Shown: one piece after another, positions 33,501-46,440 of the stretch
Layout: every line of letters begins with the position of its first letter
Position numbering within the stretch: position 1 is the first letter of the stretch
DNA from: Telmatactis stephensoni
Lineage: Eukaryota > Cnidaria > Anthozoa > Actiniaria > Isophelliidae
NCBI GenBank assembly: GCA_029948255.1
Contig: JALIZF010001546.1
Location: forward strand, 1 to 64,000
Direction: 5' to 3'
Length of the DNA stretch: 64,000 nucleotides
Notes under the pieces: model-generated
Database searches by the model: none
Seen by the model: only the letters and a program-made list of their open reading frames with translations
What the model was told of the DNA's origin: nothing
Translations under genes and position numbers: made by a program

Positions 33501-35163
33501 AACGAAAGCAGCGAACCCAGGCAGCTACTGTAATGAAACTTTGTCTTCTCTCCTGTCCAGAAAAAGAAAATATGCTATTTGGCTAATGAAATTATATTGA
33601 TTTTGTTAAAGTGGCCCGCGTTTTTAGCTGAGCGAGAGTATAGGACGAAAGGCCAATTTGGCAACTTCAGTTATGATACATAGTGATATCATTAAATTTT
33701 AAAACATGTTTCTTGATCTATAAGCTACAACCTAACACATTTTAAAGTATACATTTATGAAACATTTTCAATGATGTGTTTAAGATACTCTATATAAGCT
33801 ATATGTTTTAGTATGCTCTTTGTGCCGCCACTCATACTGAGAATGAATGAACAGAGCATGTTTGCCCTGTGCGTTTATATTTTCAGCATTTTTAATTTCA
33901 CTGACAAATGTATGACAAGCATTCATATGCGCACAGTTTATGAGTCCTGAATTTTGGCTGTGATTACGCTTGTACTAGTAGCGTCACCAAGCGTTGTCCT
34001 TCTCATTTGAACTCTTCAGCTGACCTGGCGTCAGGTTATAACAATAATAGAAAAAAGTTATTTTTTAAGTTCATTTTACTATATATACATGAGATAGATT
34101 TGTCTAAAACCTGCATCGAACTATACTAAGCCAAATTGGCCTTTTTTCTTGCATGTGTTTTGGTATTTTGGACAGGTTCGTAATGACTTGTGCTTGAAGG
34201 ACTCATTGGCATCAGATGTTGTATTTAGTACTTATTGTGCTAGCAAAAATTTTGGCGAGATTTTCGAGCTCAATTGAGTCTGAAGAAATCATAGATTTTG
34301 CAAGCCGTCAGCATGTGTGCTGTTGTATCTTTCTAGAGATACTTCATATTTCATGTACAAAATATAATGGAAATGGTTCACAAATACTACGGGACTACGC
34401 CCTAAGGGCATCGAACCCGCCTCTTCAACTACTGCCGAGTAGCCAGGATTTGGCCAAATTTGCACGTGTAAAAAACGTGCTTGAAATAGTTGATTAGCGA
34501 AGTTGGGCTATACACCTAAGTATTTAACTGACCATTTAGTTGATGTAGTCCCTTCCCCGGTCCCCACAAATACCACTTTACGGTTTAACACTTGCCTTTA
34601 TTTTTTTGCAGTGCCCGTTGGTTACCAAGCAACCCTGGGAATTGATCACAATGTTTGTGGGCGCGAGGATTTCACTGTTTGCTTTTCATATTCCATCTTT
34701 CTTGATATGATTGATGTGTGGGAAAATGAATTCCCACTAGTCGGTCTTGTGATCTCTGACGCGTCAACGCCGGCCAAGTCACACAAGCACTTTTGATTTG
34801 TTAAGCACTCTAAAAGTCTAAAAACGTAATTGCTTGATCAATACATACATACGTGGGTTGTTTATCGTTGATTACGTCTGTGACGATAGCTGGCTGTCTT
34901 CTATTCAGTTGAATTGATTCGTCTGCCTTCCAATGTAATTTATATCGTTCAGTTCGCCTTGTGGTGACAATTTTTAGCGTCTATTGTAAATTTAGCAATT
35001 TCTTTAGGGGAAGATTACTTTAGCTAACGATTTTTGAGGGAAAGTGGCGATTTTTACTACGACTGACCAAGAATACCCCATAATACTAATTTTAGCGAGT
35101 ACGGCAAAATTTAGCGATTTTGATGAACTCGCCGTAAAATTTGCTAAATTACGTTGTTACTAA
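30528..35163. other. Upstream of exon 1b; 4.6 kb without a recognisable gene
   Basis: AT-rich. Should include the promoter for exon 1b if it is used. ACTCTA/GCACTC phrases at 34803 recall the TAGAGTGC MITE but lack a partner. Confidence 0.45.
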
Positions 35164-36095
35164 AAACCTTACCAGGTGAACGATGAACACGGCGTGCAAA
35201 GCATTATTGGACAAAATGAACGGCCCTGGTCCCCAGGTCCCTTGATGAACAAGCAAAATATCAGAAAAATTATTTCTGAAAGCTTTTAATCACATAAATT
35301 AGCAAAAGAGTTTGAAAGAAGTCTCCCTTTAATTTTTGACTGTTCCTGTCGCTTTGCCATCGTTTTATCAGCGATCAAAACTGTGTCACGCAATACCGTC
35401 ACGATATGTTGAAGGAGCAAGAACTTATCATTCTGCGAAAATATTTCACTCCTAAAGTTAATGAGCGAATATATGTTTATGCATTTAAGAAAGATTTAGC
35501 CTAAAATATGAAAATAAGCTGTTGGTATCGTCATTTTAACGCTCAGTGTTTTGGCTGTTTTCTTTCTTATCAAACAATACGTGATTTTGAGAGTTGACCG
35601 AGGCGAGCGTGTTGATAGTGCGAGTCTCCCAAAGGAAATCGGTTTACAAACAGAATATCGTGCTTAATAGCACAGTAAATAAGGGCTATGATTTTAAAAA
35701 TGAGTTTTTTCGATATGGAAGTATACTTGAGGGTTTTGGCGAGTCTACAACTGCATAAATTTGCTAATAACTTTAATTTTATATTTATCAACTGAACGGA
35801 ATAATTAACTTAAGTACAGTACACAATGCCAAATAAAAAGTTTATCATAAAAACTTACAAACATTTGTACAACAATAACTTACACGTTAGACTCAGGAAG
35901 AAGACTAAATTTACAGTTGTTCACCACATATCTTTATTGAAAACAATTTATTATAAACTCCAGTTGCAAAATGGCGGATTCTCATACTCGTCGACCGTGA
36001 AGTAAGTAGCCTGGGGACGAGGGCCGTTCGCAAAAATACTGAACGCGCTCTGATTGGTTGAAAATAAAATCTCCGTTCACCTGGTAAGGTATACC
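35164..36095. mobile_element. DNA element with 17-bp inverted ends
   Basis: ACCTTACCAGGTGAACG at 35167 is inverted at 36075 (CGTTCACCTGGTAAGGT). A second inverted pair lies just inside (AACGGCCCTGGTCCCCAGG at 35219, CCTGGGGACGAGGGCCGTT at 36011). No transposase seen. Confidence 0.55.
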
Positions 36096-37115
36096 ACTTA
36101 ATTCATTGATTCAATAAATGTTTTGGTCATGTGATATTGTATGTATTGTGACACTACCCTGTTGTTCTTGTCTGTTTTTATGAAGTCCCCATGCACCGTG
36201 TGGTAATTAAGAAACAATTCATGATCAGACAACAAGGAAGTGATTCACGAATAAACAAGCAACAGGATTAACGAAAGTGAAAAAGATTTATCTCTCCCCC
36301 TCTCCGTGAGGGCAGAAATCCCTTTAACACGTTTCAGGAAAATTCATTCAAAATTAAAGAAAGAACAAAGTTGGCAACGTAAATAACAACAAGGAAGTAG
36401 AGGCAGCTATTACTGGTGACTTGTACAAAGCCTCGTGCTCTACCAGCACGTTATGTCGTAATCAACCACGTGTCAATCCAGCTGCGTGTCGTCGATGATG
36501 GAAACAGTAAACACAGACGTAGATCCAGAAGAAAATTAGTTTTTAGCTGTTTTTTAGAGTTTTAAGGGCATCTCCCTTATCGAATATATTGCTAGAAGTA
36601 TAAATTTTGAAGCTTTCAAAATAAGCAATCTAAAGATACTAAGAAAAAAATTGTTTTTACGATAATAAATTATTTTGCAAGGGCTATTCTATAGTTTCTT
36701 GTCGTAAATCGTGACAAGCGCCTGAATTTTGCCGCCAAAATAAAATAATCAACGGAAACCCGTTATCTCGCAACATCAATTATTTAGCAATGCAACAGAA
36801 TTTTACAAAAAAGTTGTTGATTGCATTTATACTATAAAAGTCAAATGATAAAAGTCAAAAAAGATAAAGACTGAACGTATATAATAGAACCTCTTTAGAG
36901 AACAAAGCAAATGAAAGTAGCGTGTAATTGTGCGGTAAAAAGCAAATATATTTATAAAATGTTTTTTATCTTTATCTTTATCTATATCATTTTGAAAACT
37001 AAATGAAAGTTGACCGCAAACCAAAAGCATCGTACACCAAACCTAGTGAAAAACGGAGTATATTTTTCTTAACTCACTTTGAATTAACTGACGCACTTTG
37101 AAATAAGTTCATTGG

Positions 37116-37263
37116 TAGAGTGCATGCACTTAATCCGTGAAACAAACACTACTAATTAGTAGTAAATAGTTGATTAGACAATAGGAAACAACGGATCGGA
37201 ATTACCATAATTTAGCACTATTTTGTACTATTTATGTTTCACGGATTAAGTGCGTGCACTCTA
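37116..37263. mobile_element. Hairpin MITE, TAGAGTGC family, copy 2
   Basis: TAGAGTGCATGCACTTAATC, then CGTGAAAC on the left and GTTTCACGGATTAAGTGCGT, then GCACTCTA on the right. Termini match the element at 10-173; the middle differs. Confidence 0.7.
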
Positions 37264-37557
37264 AGAGCAGTGTTAAATTTATACCTATTTCATGATCAAT
37301 AAACGTTATCGCATTAAGTCCATAGTGCACACTCCAAGACTGCAAAGGATCTTGGCAGTTTTCTAGTAACTAATGTAATCATAGCGTGTTTTGTTTGCAT
37401 AAAACATGAATACAAAAGGTATAATTGCTCATAACGCCTGCTGGAATGCTTAAAATGCTCACCAAAGAAACATCACACAAGGAAAGACAATAGTGAATAG
37501 ATTAGTTAAAAGAAAAACTACCAAAATCCTTTGCGGTCTTGGACTGTACACTGTGGA

Positions 37558-39081
37558 CTTGTTGCGACAACGAGCATGTATACAATTTGTCTGCGCATGT
37601 CTGTGTTTTGGGCTTGAAATTCATTTGCATATCGAATGCAAGAAATTTTATGTTGACACGGAATGTTTGGCTGGCTATCTCGTTCTTCAAAATTATGTTC
37701 AACTACCGAAATACTGAGACAACTAAAACATGAGCAGTCTACCTACCGCTAGTGCGCTGTGGATAACTATCCAGATCGAACGCACCCCAGATGGGAAAAT
37801 TCAGTAGAAAGTTGTGAGAAGGACCAGAACTCCGCACTTTCGAGTTATAATGTTGGCGTTGAATTCATGTATAAGGTAAATTTAGTAATGGATGTCATTA
37901 CCAACATGGTACTGTGTGAATTGGATCCAATAAGAGTTCTCTGGACTTCATTGATTGTTGAATAATTAGCCATGTTTACTGGAGTCTTGCACTTTTTCGC
38001 GCAAAATTCTTGCAATTCATTCTGAAAATTTTACATCTTTGACAGCGCCCCCCAGCAAAATTATTTAATAATACGCTTTTTCCATGCTTCGTTCTTGTAA
38101 AACAGAGCTTTCTTGGTGGAAACTCCTGGTCCCTCCATGTGATTTCAAGCAATGTTTACAGCCGGGTTCAAGCCTTGTTAAAATTGACTAAATTCGGTAG
38201 CCTATATTTTATAATCTGCAACATTTATCTAGAAGTTAATGACCTATTTTTATACATGGTGAGGCATACAGTTTGTGCCGTATGAAGCAGCGTTTTATAC
38301 TTTATAAAAGAGCAATAAATTCATCGCTGAAATTTGCATGCAAACAACGTCCTCGGAAACACGTTCACAAAAATGCTTTAGATCACATGTAGGGACCACT
38401 AGTCTCCTTCGCAGCCGTTATTAGGGTCGGGTTCCCTGTGGGGAGGAATGACCACAGGGAACCCGACCCTAATAACGGCTGCGAAGGAGACTAAGGGACC
38501 ACGAGTTTGGACTAAAAAAGCTCAGTTTTGCAAGAAAGAAACGTGGAAAAAGCGAATTACTAAATAAATTTGCAGGGGGGCGCAGTCTAAGATGTAAACT
38601 TTTGAACGTGAATTGCAAGAATTTTGAGCGAAAAAGTACGACATTCCAGTAAACATGGCTAATTATTAAACGATCGATGGAGTCTAAAATACCCTTATTG
38701 GGTCTAATGTACACAGTAACTTGTTGTTAATGGCTTCCACTGCTTAACGTACCTTACATATAAATTTAGCGCCCACAATATTACTCGAAAGTGCGGAGTT
38801 CTGGTCCTTCTCACAACTTTCTACTGACTTTGACGCGCGATATTTTCCCATCTGGAGTGCCTTCAGTTTGGAAAATTATCCACAGCGCACTAGCGGTAGG
38901 TAGACTGCTCATGTTTCAGTTGTCTTAGTATTTCGGTAGTTGAACATAATTTTGAAGAACGAGATAGCCAGCCAAACATTCCGTGTCAACATAAAATTTC
39001 TTGCATTCGATATGCAAATGAATTTCAAGCCCAAAACACAGACATGCGCAGACAAATTGTATACATGCTGCGACAAAGTTT
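37558..39081. mobile_element. Fold-back element with arms of about 580 bp
   Basis: Left arm 37558-38134 and right arm about 38494-39081 are imperfect reverse complements. Examples are AGCATGTATACAATTTGTCT, CGGAATGTTTGGCTGGCTAT and AGTGCGGAGTTCTGGTCCTT. Small indels and substitutions mark age. The open frames in the arms are mirror images of each other and not recognised as genes. Confidence 0.7.
38400..38493. mobile_element. 94-bp hairpin MITE with 9-bp target duplication
   Basis: Perfect 40-bp inverted ends (TAGTCTCCTTCGCAGCCGTT...) around a short loop, flanked by AGGGACCAC at 38391-38399 and 38494-38502. A 9-bp duplication suggests a Mutator-like source. A partial relative (ACTAGTCTCCTTCGCAGACG) lies at 54444. 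Confidence 0.75.
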
Positions 39082-39535
39082 TTTGGATTAGGTGTAAATC
39101 AATAACGTAACTGATACCTCTGGACAGCCAATATCAGCAGGTCACGTGGCTTAATGAACAGACAGACAGATAGACAGACAAGTTGAAAATAAACAAAAAG
39201 GAATTCAGACCTAATCAAACAAAATCAATGCTGCAATAAACACATGCTCCATTTTGTGACCTTTTGTGGCACAAGCAGTATGCAAGAATATTTTTGATGG
39301 AACTGTGTCAGAAAGTAATATTAATGTCATTTGAAATTTAGAGTGATTATTATACCTAAGAACCTATATAGGGGAGTATAATTATTTTGTCGCTCGTTTC
39401 ACTCTCAGGAAAAATACCCCTGGAAACTGAGTGCGCCGCAGCCAAAACACTGCACAAGCGCACTTCGTACTTTATATGAATATAAGTACCTTGCACTTTA
39501 CATTGATTTAAACAAAATTAACAGTCTGACGTGAT

Positions 39536-39860
39536 ATATTCGATTGCTTGTGGAGAGTGCCACGTTAAATACATAGGAGAGACCAGCAGAGCGTTAGAGA
39601 CGAGGAAGTTACGGGAAGAAGAAACACCAGGCAGCTGTCAGTAAGACTGGCGAAGACAGGGAAGTTGGCCGAACACCACAGCACATGCTATCCAGTTTGA
39701 AGAAACAACTATTTTGGGCAAGGAACACAGATGGCATCAAAGGAAGTGGGAGGAGGCATGTCACATCGGGGTCACATCGCAAAGAGATCGAACATTTTGT
39801 TTGATAGAGACAGTGGTAGAAATCTACCATCGAACTTTGAAATATATGAAAATACAAGTT
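39536..39860 (+). pseudogene. Penelope-like GIY-YIG remnant
   Basis: Pieces in different plus-strand frames read IACGECHVKYIGETSRALET, then RWHQRKWEEACHI, then LFDRDSGRNLPSNFE. These resemble successive parts of the GIY-YIG endonuclease of Penelope-like elements. At least two frameshifts separate them. Confidence 0.5.
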
Positions 39861-40333
39861 ATTTCTTGATCTTGGTTACAAATAAGTATGTTTTATGTTT
39901 GGGGTGCTAGGGGGTTGGAGAGAAAACTTGTCAAAATCTTTCACCCTGAAGGACTTGTGGCAAAAAAGTTATTAAAAGGTAAAAGATATAATTCTACACT
40001 TATGAATTTACTACTTATCTTATTTACAAAGTTTTTTTTGTCTCATTTTTTAACACTACGGCTTTCCTCTTCACATAATATTATGACAATTACTTATTTC
40101 GCTTCAGTGAAATCTGTTTTTCTTGACTTTTGAAGGCCGGGCCAAAAACGAAAGCAAAATTACTGATTGCTGAACCTTGACGAGCAGCAACACTAATCTT
40201 GGTCTTGCGTTGGGCTTCCTGATTCCAAAATTAGCGGCTCAGATTTGATTTTCGGAGCCTGTGCTACATGCGTTCTGCGGATTGTTGGCTATCACGTGCC
40301 ATTTGCATGACGTTCAGCACGTTCTAGATTGTC

Positions 40334-40523
40334 CAGTAGCGGATCCTGGGGCCGGGTCGAAGGGGTCCATGCCACCCCCCTCCCCCTTGAAGGTTTGATA
40401 TTTTTTAGGTAATAGAATCGAAATATGTTTTATAAAAAAATGTTTTGCGTTGTGTCGTGTTGTTATAGCTTGGTTTAATTAAGAAATGGAACTCCCCTTT
40501 GAAAAATCCTGGATCCGCTACTG
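40334..40523. mobile_element. MITE with AGTAGCGGATCC ends
   Basis: AGTAGCGGATCCTGGGG on the left and AATCCTGGATCCGCTACT on the right are inverted, about 190 bp apart, around a C-rich run. Confidence 0.55.
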
Positions 40524-41051
40524 TTGCCGATCTCGCACCTTAACAGAAACGTGTGTCGCGAACAAGTTTGAGGACAAAATTTCAGCGTGTAACACACCTT
40601 ATGAAACTCTTCTCGCATCGGCGATCGAGACAAGTTTCAGATACAAATTTCAGCTTGTGACAGCGCCTTTATTTCACGGATATATGGCGTGCACTCTAGA
40701 GTCTGATTTGGTGGAATCGGAACGACATTTTTCAGCACTTATGTAAGTGATAACGAGAACAATAGGAATGACAAGAGTTGATTTCTCTTAAGTTATAAGA
40801 TCGTGTACTTGTAAAAATATACGATAGGGTTGACCGGTTTAGCGAGCTTTTGGTAAAATTAGGGATCCCAACGTGGCTGGTGTGTGCCAAGAGAACTGTA
40901 AGTGATAGTATAATTCTTTTAAACCTTATCAAAATCCGTTTCGTTCAGCTATGTTGAGGTCATGCAGCTCCTAAACCATTATTGACGTCGCCTCAATCAA
41001 GAAGATCACTGTTAAAATTACAACGTTTTAGTTTTGCAACATGACACTTGA

Positions 41052-41344
41052 TATATACACTTACTACACTTATTTCAAAAAACGTTGTCGCATTTCAAAG
41101 CACGCAACGAGCGTCAAGCCAAGACAAGGTGCTGGTAATATATTTCATGATCAATGACTCGTTATCAACAAAATTGAGTGCACTCTATATACTAACAAGC
41201 CCGAGAAAATTCTTACATTTTGTAATTAGTTATTAGAAACAAGTCTGATTTGAATACATTACCGATTCATTGCGGTCTTGGCTTGACGCTTGTTGCTCTG
41301 ATCGAAGCGCGACAACGTTTTTTTGAAATAAGTGTATATATGCA
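41052..41344. mobile_element. Fold-back element with about 75-bp arms
   Basis: TATATACACTTACTACACTT, then ATTTCAAAAAACGTTGTCGC...GCGTCAAGCCAAGAC is inverted at 41274-41342 (GTCTTGGCTTGACGC...GACAACGTTTTTTTGAAATA). Confidence 0.6.
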
Positions 41345-41574
41345 CAGAAAATTGAAGGGACGTCAACCAGATTATTCAGAATGATAAAGTGACACAACTA
41401 CTAAGTTAGCAGTTTCACGATCAGTTCCTTTTGGTACCTTTTCAAAATCCAGTTGTTTTGTCTTATGATATTAAAAATCTCCTTGTCTTATATTACCAAA
41501 GCAGAACTGCAAGCCGTGTGGGATCTGCAGCAAACCTTGTACACATGCGCATTAATGGCTTCGAATTGCAATTT

Positions 41575-42258
41575 CTCAAGCATGTTAAGGCCTGGGTTTT
41601 TGGCCCATCTGAGAAAAACTATTTTTCTCAATATCTTGACAGGTTTTTGTTTGTATAAGACACAAATCGGTCTAAGAATTGTATTTTAGATCCTTAACTG
41701 TTTACGGTAAAAGTTATTGTAATCACGTGACTTATGACGTCATTGAATTGGAAAATAGAAAAAATTAAACTGGGTGGCGAGTGTAGTTTGTCTGTCCTTA
41801 AAAGTACCATGAATATACACATCATAATAAGTTTTATAAATTCACGTTTGGAATGCTTGGCTCTCGATTTTGATTAAGGAGATATTGAGTAAAAAGTGAT
41901 TTGATCATCTGGTCACGTGACCTGTTTTATACTATATCTCCTTAATGAAGAACGTTAGTCATCCATTCCAAACGTGATTTTTTCATGCTTTCAAATTGAA
42001 CTGTATTTAGGGTATCTGCTATTGTATATCAATATAACTGGCCACCTAGTATTTAAAAGACTGATTTGTTACATTTTCTACGACTAACTGATCACGTGAC
42101 CAGTCTTTCACAAATATTTTGAGTTAAGGCAATCAAGAAACACAAGTTCTATTGACGTGCCAAATTTCAAACTGTTTAAACATGTCATAGGCTGATACTA
42201 AAAATCATACTTTAGTTTAAGAATTTGGCTGCTGACCCAGGCCTTAATGTGCTTGAGT
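41575..42258. mobile_element. CTCAAG...AAGGCC inverted-repeat element, copy 1
   Basis: TTCTCAAGCATGTTAAGGCC, then TGGGT on the left; ACCCAGGCCTTAATGTGCTT, then GAG on the right. Inside are CACGTGAC words and TGACGTCA. Related in ends and inner words to the element at 52003-52652. Confidence 0.55.
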
Positions 42259-43061
42259 TACTAAAATGGCAGTGCTTTTGGGGATTTTTTCGAGGATCAG
42301 TAATTATATCAGATAATCACTTCAGCACTTAGCATTATTAATATATGGTAATTAAATACTTCGCGACCATAACTAACTGTGCTTGATTTAACGAGTTTGC
42401 GTATGACCACACGCACACCAAAGCTTAGTCTGAATTTGATGAATGAATATTTTTTTCTACAAATGAATTTCTAATTGACTGTTCAAATACCTGAACACTG
42501 ATCTTGGCAGCTGTACGTTCCTGCATATATTAGACCACCCGCACTGTTGCATAATACTTTCATATAAAAGTCGTCAGGACCGCTTTTTGATTTATTTGTG
42601 CCTTTTGAAAAATTGCAAAAAAAAATTGCACTTTACTTCATAAAAGAATATGAGTGGTCAAGTCTATAGGATACTGAAAACTATTCAAGGGTGTAGAAAA
42701 CCTAAGGTAATGAATGTGACAAACGCTTTCGTTTCTTTCCTCGTGCTGAAGGCGTTCGCTGTGGTAAAATGGAGACTGAAAATGGCTTCCCAGCTATCCA
42801 AAGCATCGAAAGTGAGTAGACTCTTTGTTGAGAGAGGTCAGCCGAGGATAGTTTTTGGTAAGAAAAGACGTCTATTTGTTTTTCTTCGTAAAAAGACGGA
42901 CTTATTCAAGATTTTGTATAATTTTCAACGTGACTTGGACCCAGGGCCCCAGATTTCCTTGTCCTTTCACTTACCACTACTCCATCAGTTAGGTTCGTAG
43001 AATTTATAATAATTTACGTACTTAAAAATATCTTATAAAGCTAAAATTCTTTCAACTATTA
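42259..43061. other. No gene recognised
   Basis: A 116-codon plus-strand frame at 42650-43000 has no recognisable domain, signal peptide or splice context. Confidence 0.4.
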
Positions 43062-43064
43062 ATG

Positions 43065-43096
<32 letters not shown>

Positions 43097-43263
43097 TTAA
43101 ATATATAACTTCTTTATTATGCATAAATAATTCTAAATAATTCACAAATATTAAAATTCTATTTATCCAAATAGTTGAAACTTCAAATGAATACGTTTAT
43201 CAAGATTTATACTCCTTAACAAATATTAAAAATTCTCAAATTTAAAAAATAATAATAATTAAA

Positions 43264-43297
<34 letters not shown>
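43062..43297. repeat. (AAT)n tracts bordering the R4-like element
   Basis: (AAT)n at 43063-43096 and at 43250-43297, with about 150 bp of AT-rich DNA between that may be a further truncated 3' end. The second tract directly follows the 3' end of the minus-strand retrotransposon. Confidence 0.7.
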
Positions 43298-43298
<1 letters not shown>

Positions 43299-43476
43299 AA
43301 ACTTTATTATAGCTTTTTCTTAAATTTACAATTATAAACCTCACTGCTTTCAGGTAGTTTACAATCGTCTACTTGAATCACTTAACTTTAACAACAAATA
43401 GATATGTATTTTTGTATATATGCTTTGATTATGGATACAAACACAAAGATATGATAACGAGAAAGAGTGAATAATG

Positions 43477-45137
43477 TTAATATTTCATCAAGTCTGGTTT
43501 ATTCCATTCCTTGTTCCTTGAGCAGAAAATAAAGTAGGTTGTTCTAATAGCAATATTCATGATGTTCCTTATAACGTATTTCTGGTGCTTATCGTCAAAA
43601 CCAAGGTCTGTCAACATAGTAAGGAAATCTGACGATTCTTTTGCAAACACACCTAACGCACTAACAGATAGATTGATAAATTCGACCTTCTTAAAACAGG
43701 AACGTTGTATATTTATTCGTTCTTTGTATTTCTCCTTTTTGCGGGATAAGTTATTCTTTAAATTTGATTCGAAGCCAACAGACAATTCGAGTACATAAAG
43801 ACAGTTATCAGATGAGAGTAGGAGGTCAGGGCGATGACTATCACCAGTTATAATTGAAGGGTTTTTATAATCAGGAAGATCAACATATAGCACAGCTTCT
43901 TTAACTACTTGTAGCGACTTGGCGATAAAATGTAGAATGGAGTCATGTCTCCACGTAAAACGACCTTGAGTAAGATATATTTGACATCCAGCGACCACAT
44001 GAAGCAGGGATTCAGGGGATAAACAGAACGAACAATCAGGAGTTGAAGAAATGCCCCATTTTACAAGATTTTTTCGGGTTGGAAGAGTGTTGTTAATATA
44101 ACGGATGGTGAAATTGTATATATTTTTAGGCAGTTTAAATTGCGTAGATGACCAGATACTATTAAGCTTTGGCAGGGAATCATTAATCACACGTGAGAAG
44201 AAAACGCCTTGTGAAACCAGTTTATGACATAATTTGTGTTCTTGATCGGCATGAAAATCTTTTATTACATCTTTAGTAGATTTAAAAACATCATGATCAT
44301 ACTGGATATTGGTGTGTGTACTGGAAGACTTCCAAAGAACTTTGATGCCTTCATTTGGGGATGTTTTTAGAGCTTTACGAAGAACAGTTTGACACTGGGT
44401 GAATTTAATTGAAGGGGGGCAGATATTTAAACCAAATTTGTTATGTGGAAGAAAAACGTTACTGAGTGTTCCAGATATAGGTACATCTAGCCATTTACGA
44501 ATATATTGAAGAACCACTGAGTCGAGGTTTTCAACGATCCATGTTTTAGACAGATCAGCGACGGTGAAATGCCAAGATATTTTAGAGAGCACATAGCGAT
44601 TATATAGAAGTATTTTATTCTTGGGATGAAGTGGCTTGAGGTCAATGTCAGACATCAGGTCATCAATAAGAGTAGTTAATTCAGACTTGTGCATTTGGTT
44701 AGACATATCAAAATCAAAATATCGTCCCAGGTATTTAAAAGACTCTCCAATTTTAACACAAGGGACGAGGGCATTGTCAATAATAAGTTTCGGGAGGTAT
44801 TGAACTGATTTAGTGACGTACTTCTTTATTCCAAAAGTGCTACATTTATCCACCCTAACAATCATGTCAGCCCGCTTACACCATATACTATAACGATTTA
44901 AGAGATGTTGGTTTTCAGATTCCAGACCAGTTATCACAGCAGCAGCATCGGCGAATTGAAACCAATGAATAGGGTTTAAAAATAGGCCAATATCTTTAAA
45001 GGAGAATCCAAACTGACGATATTTATCTTCTTTGATATGCTGGATGAAGGTATTAAAACACAGATTAAACAGTAAAGGACTAAGGCAGTCACCTTGGAGG
45101 ACACCACGACCAACAGTGATAAATGGAGTATTAAAAT
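43477..45137 (-). pseudogene. R4-like ORF, 3' part: RT palm/thumb and restriction-like endonuclease
   Basis: The frame is open from the MITE junction (TPFITVGRGVLQGDCLSPLL) to the stop at 43477, longer than the 486 codons counted from the first ATG. The catalytic box reads QFADAAAVITG where FADDAA is expected, so the second Asp is Ala. Downstream come a Cys/His knuckle (CSFCLSPESLLHVVAGC) and HRPDLLLSSDNCLYVLELSV, the PD-(D/E)xK-type endonuclease core. A short further RT piece (SLYTDFKTSIITHDF) lies at 45638-45679. Confidence 0.85.
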
Positions 45138-45629
45138 CCCGGGGGGGGGGGGTACTCCCTATAATGGACTATACGGGGATGCTCCGCCCGAAAGGGGTAC
45201 CTTTTTCAGGCTACAGGTATGGGAAAGGGGTCCCTTTTTCCGTCCACAGGTATGGGAAAGGGGTCCATTTTTCATCCACAGGTATATGAAAGGGGTACCT
45301 TTTTCGTCCGCCAGTCCAAAGGGGTCTAATTTCTTTTATAAACGGTGCAAAGGGTTCAAATATGTTTCATAAACGGGGCAGCAAGTAGCCTCATTCAACG
45401 CAGTGAGTATAAGTAATAGATCTATTTATAATCTGCTTTTTGCTAAATAAATGTCAACATCAGCGTAGGGGTACATTTTAGTGAGAACTATGTGAAAGGG
45501 GTGCGACTTTTTGAGATTTGATATGTGAAAGGGGTACGAATTTCCGAATTTTACTATGTGAAAGGGTAAGGGGTCGGGAGTCCGGGCGGAGCATCCCCGT
45601 ATGAAAACTTTCGGAGTACCCCCCCCGGG
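45138..45629. mobile_element. 492-bp MITE with 8-bp target duplication
   Basis: Inverted ends CCCGGGGGGG...TACTCC / GGAGTACCCCCCCCGGG are flanked by ATTAAAAT at 45130-45137 and 45630-45637. An 8-bp duplication is typical of hAT elements. Inside, about 30-bp units with GGAAAGGGGTCC and CCACAGGTAT repeat at 45195-45300. Confidence 0.8.
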
Positions 45630-45681
45630 ATTAAAATCATGAGTGATGATGGATGTTTTAAAGTCAGTGTACAAGCTTTTG

Positions 45682-45685
<4 letters not shown>

Positions 45686-45738
<53 letters not shown>

Positions 45739-46221
45739 GTTTATTTACAGCTTTCCAATTTTGGAATTGGCTCTTCATCTGTAAAACATTACACGTGGCA
45801 ATACAAAGATATGTTATATACAACACTCATGGTCACACACACTCTCATATTTACCGCATTATAGGCAATAGATGTTTACAAAATAATGATAAAATATATA
45901 AAGGTTATTAAATCAGTAGTTATATATATAATTAAAAAAAATGTTATGTATTTACATGTTCACATTGAGATACTACATTGCTTAGTATAAACGTTCTTTA
46001 CTGGAAGTTCAGTTAATCAGCAACCTTCTTTTTGCCGAGTTTGTCAAGAACTTCTTGCACTGCCTCTTGAACTGGTTTGTACTTGTGCAGTTCCTTAGAT
46101 CTTTTGGTAATTTGTTGAAAGCAGTTGCACATGCATGTTGAAAGGTACCAGTTGTCAAAGGTACTTGTAGTTGTACTTCGTCTGATGACCGAAGTCTCCT
46201 GGCTGGGATGTGGCGCTCAAG
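45686..46221 (-). mobile_element. 5'-truncated CR1/L2-like LINE inserted in the R4-like element
   Basis: The minus strand codes LERHIPARRLRSSDEVQLQV, GTFQHACATAFNKLPKDLRN and QFKRQCKKFLDKL, the C-terminus of a CR1/L2-like RT. A 3' UTR and an (ATT)n tail (45686-45736) follow. A TTATCA target duplication (plus strand TGATAA at 45680-45685 and 46222-46227) brackets it. Confidence 0.8.
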
Positions 46222-46440
46222 TGATAAGGGTTTTAATGTGTTCAGGAATGTGGTGATAAGCGAGGACAGATTGGATCAAATTATGGTGGACTTCACCGAA
46301 AGCATTTTTAAGATCTAATAGAGTTATGACCAAGGAGCGTTGTTTAATGCGAGCTTTGTTGATGATATTTGCCATCTGTGAGGTGTGTTCCAAGGTTCCT
46401 GATAAACCAGGGGTAAAACCTTTTTGGATGTTATGTTCAA
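46222..46440 (-). pseudogene. R4-like ORF, RT motifs 2-A
   Basis: Codes EHNIQKGFTPGLSGTLEHTS and then ITLLDLKNAFGEVHHNLI, where the Asp of LDLKNAF is the first catalytic residue. Bounded by two insertions. Confidence 0.8.

Noticed and set aside
34216..34796. Two adjacent plus-strand frames of 93 and 97 codons as a possible two-exon gene
   Set aside because: No consistent splice sites or known motif found; composition like the surrounding non-coding DNA.
42650..43000. 116-codon plus-strand frame
   Set aside because: No recognisable domain and no second exon; ordinary chance frame.
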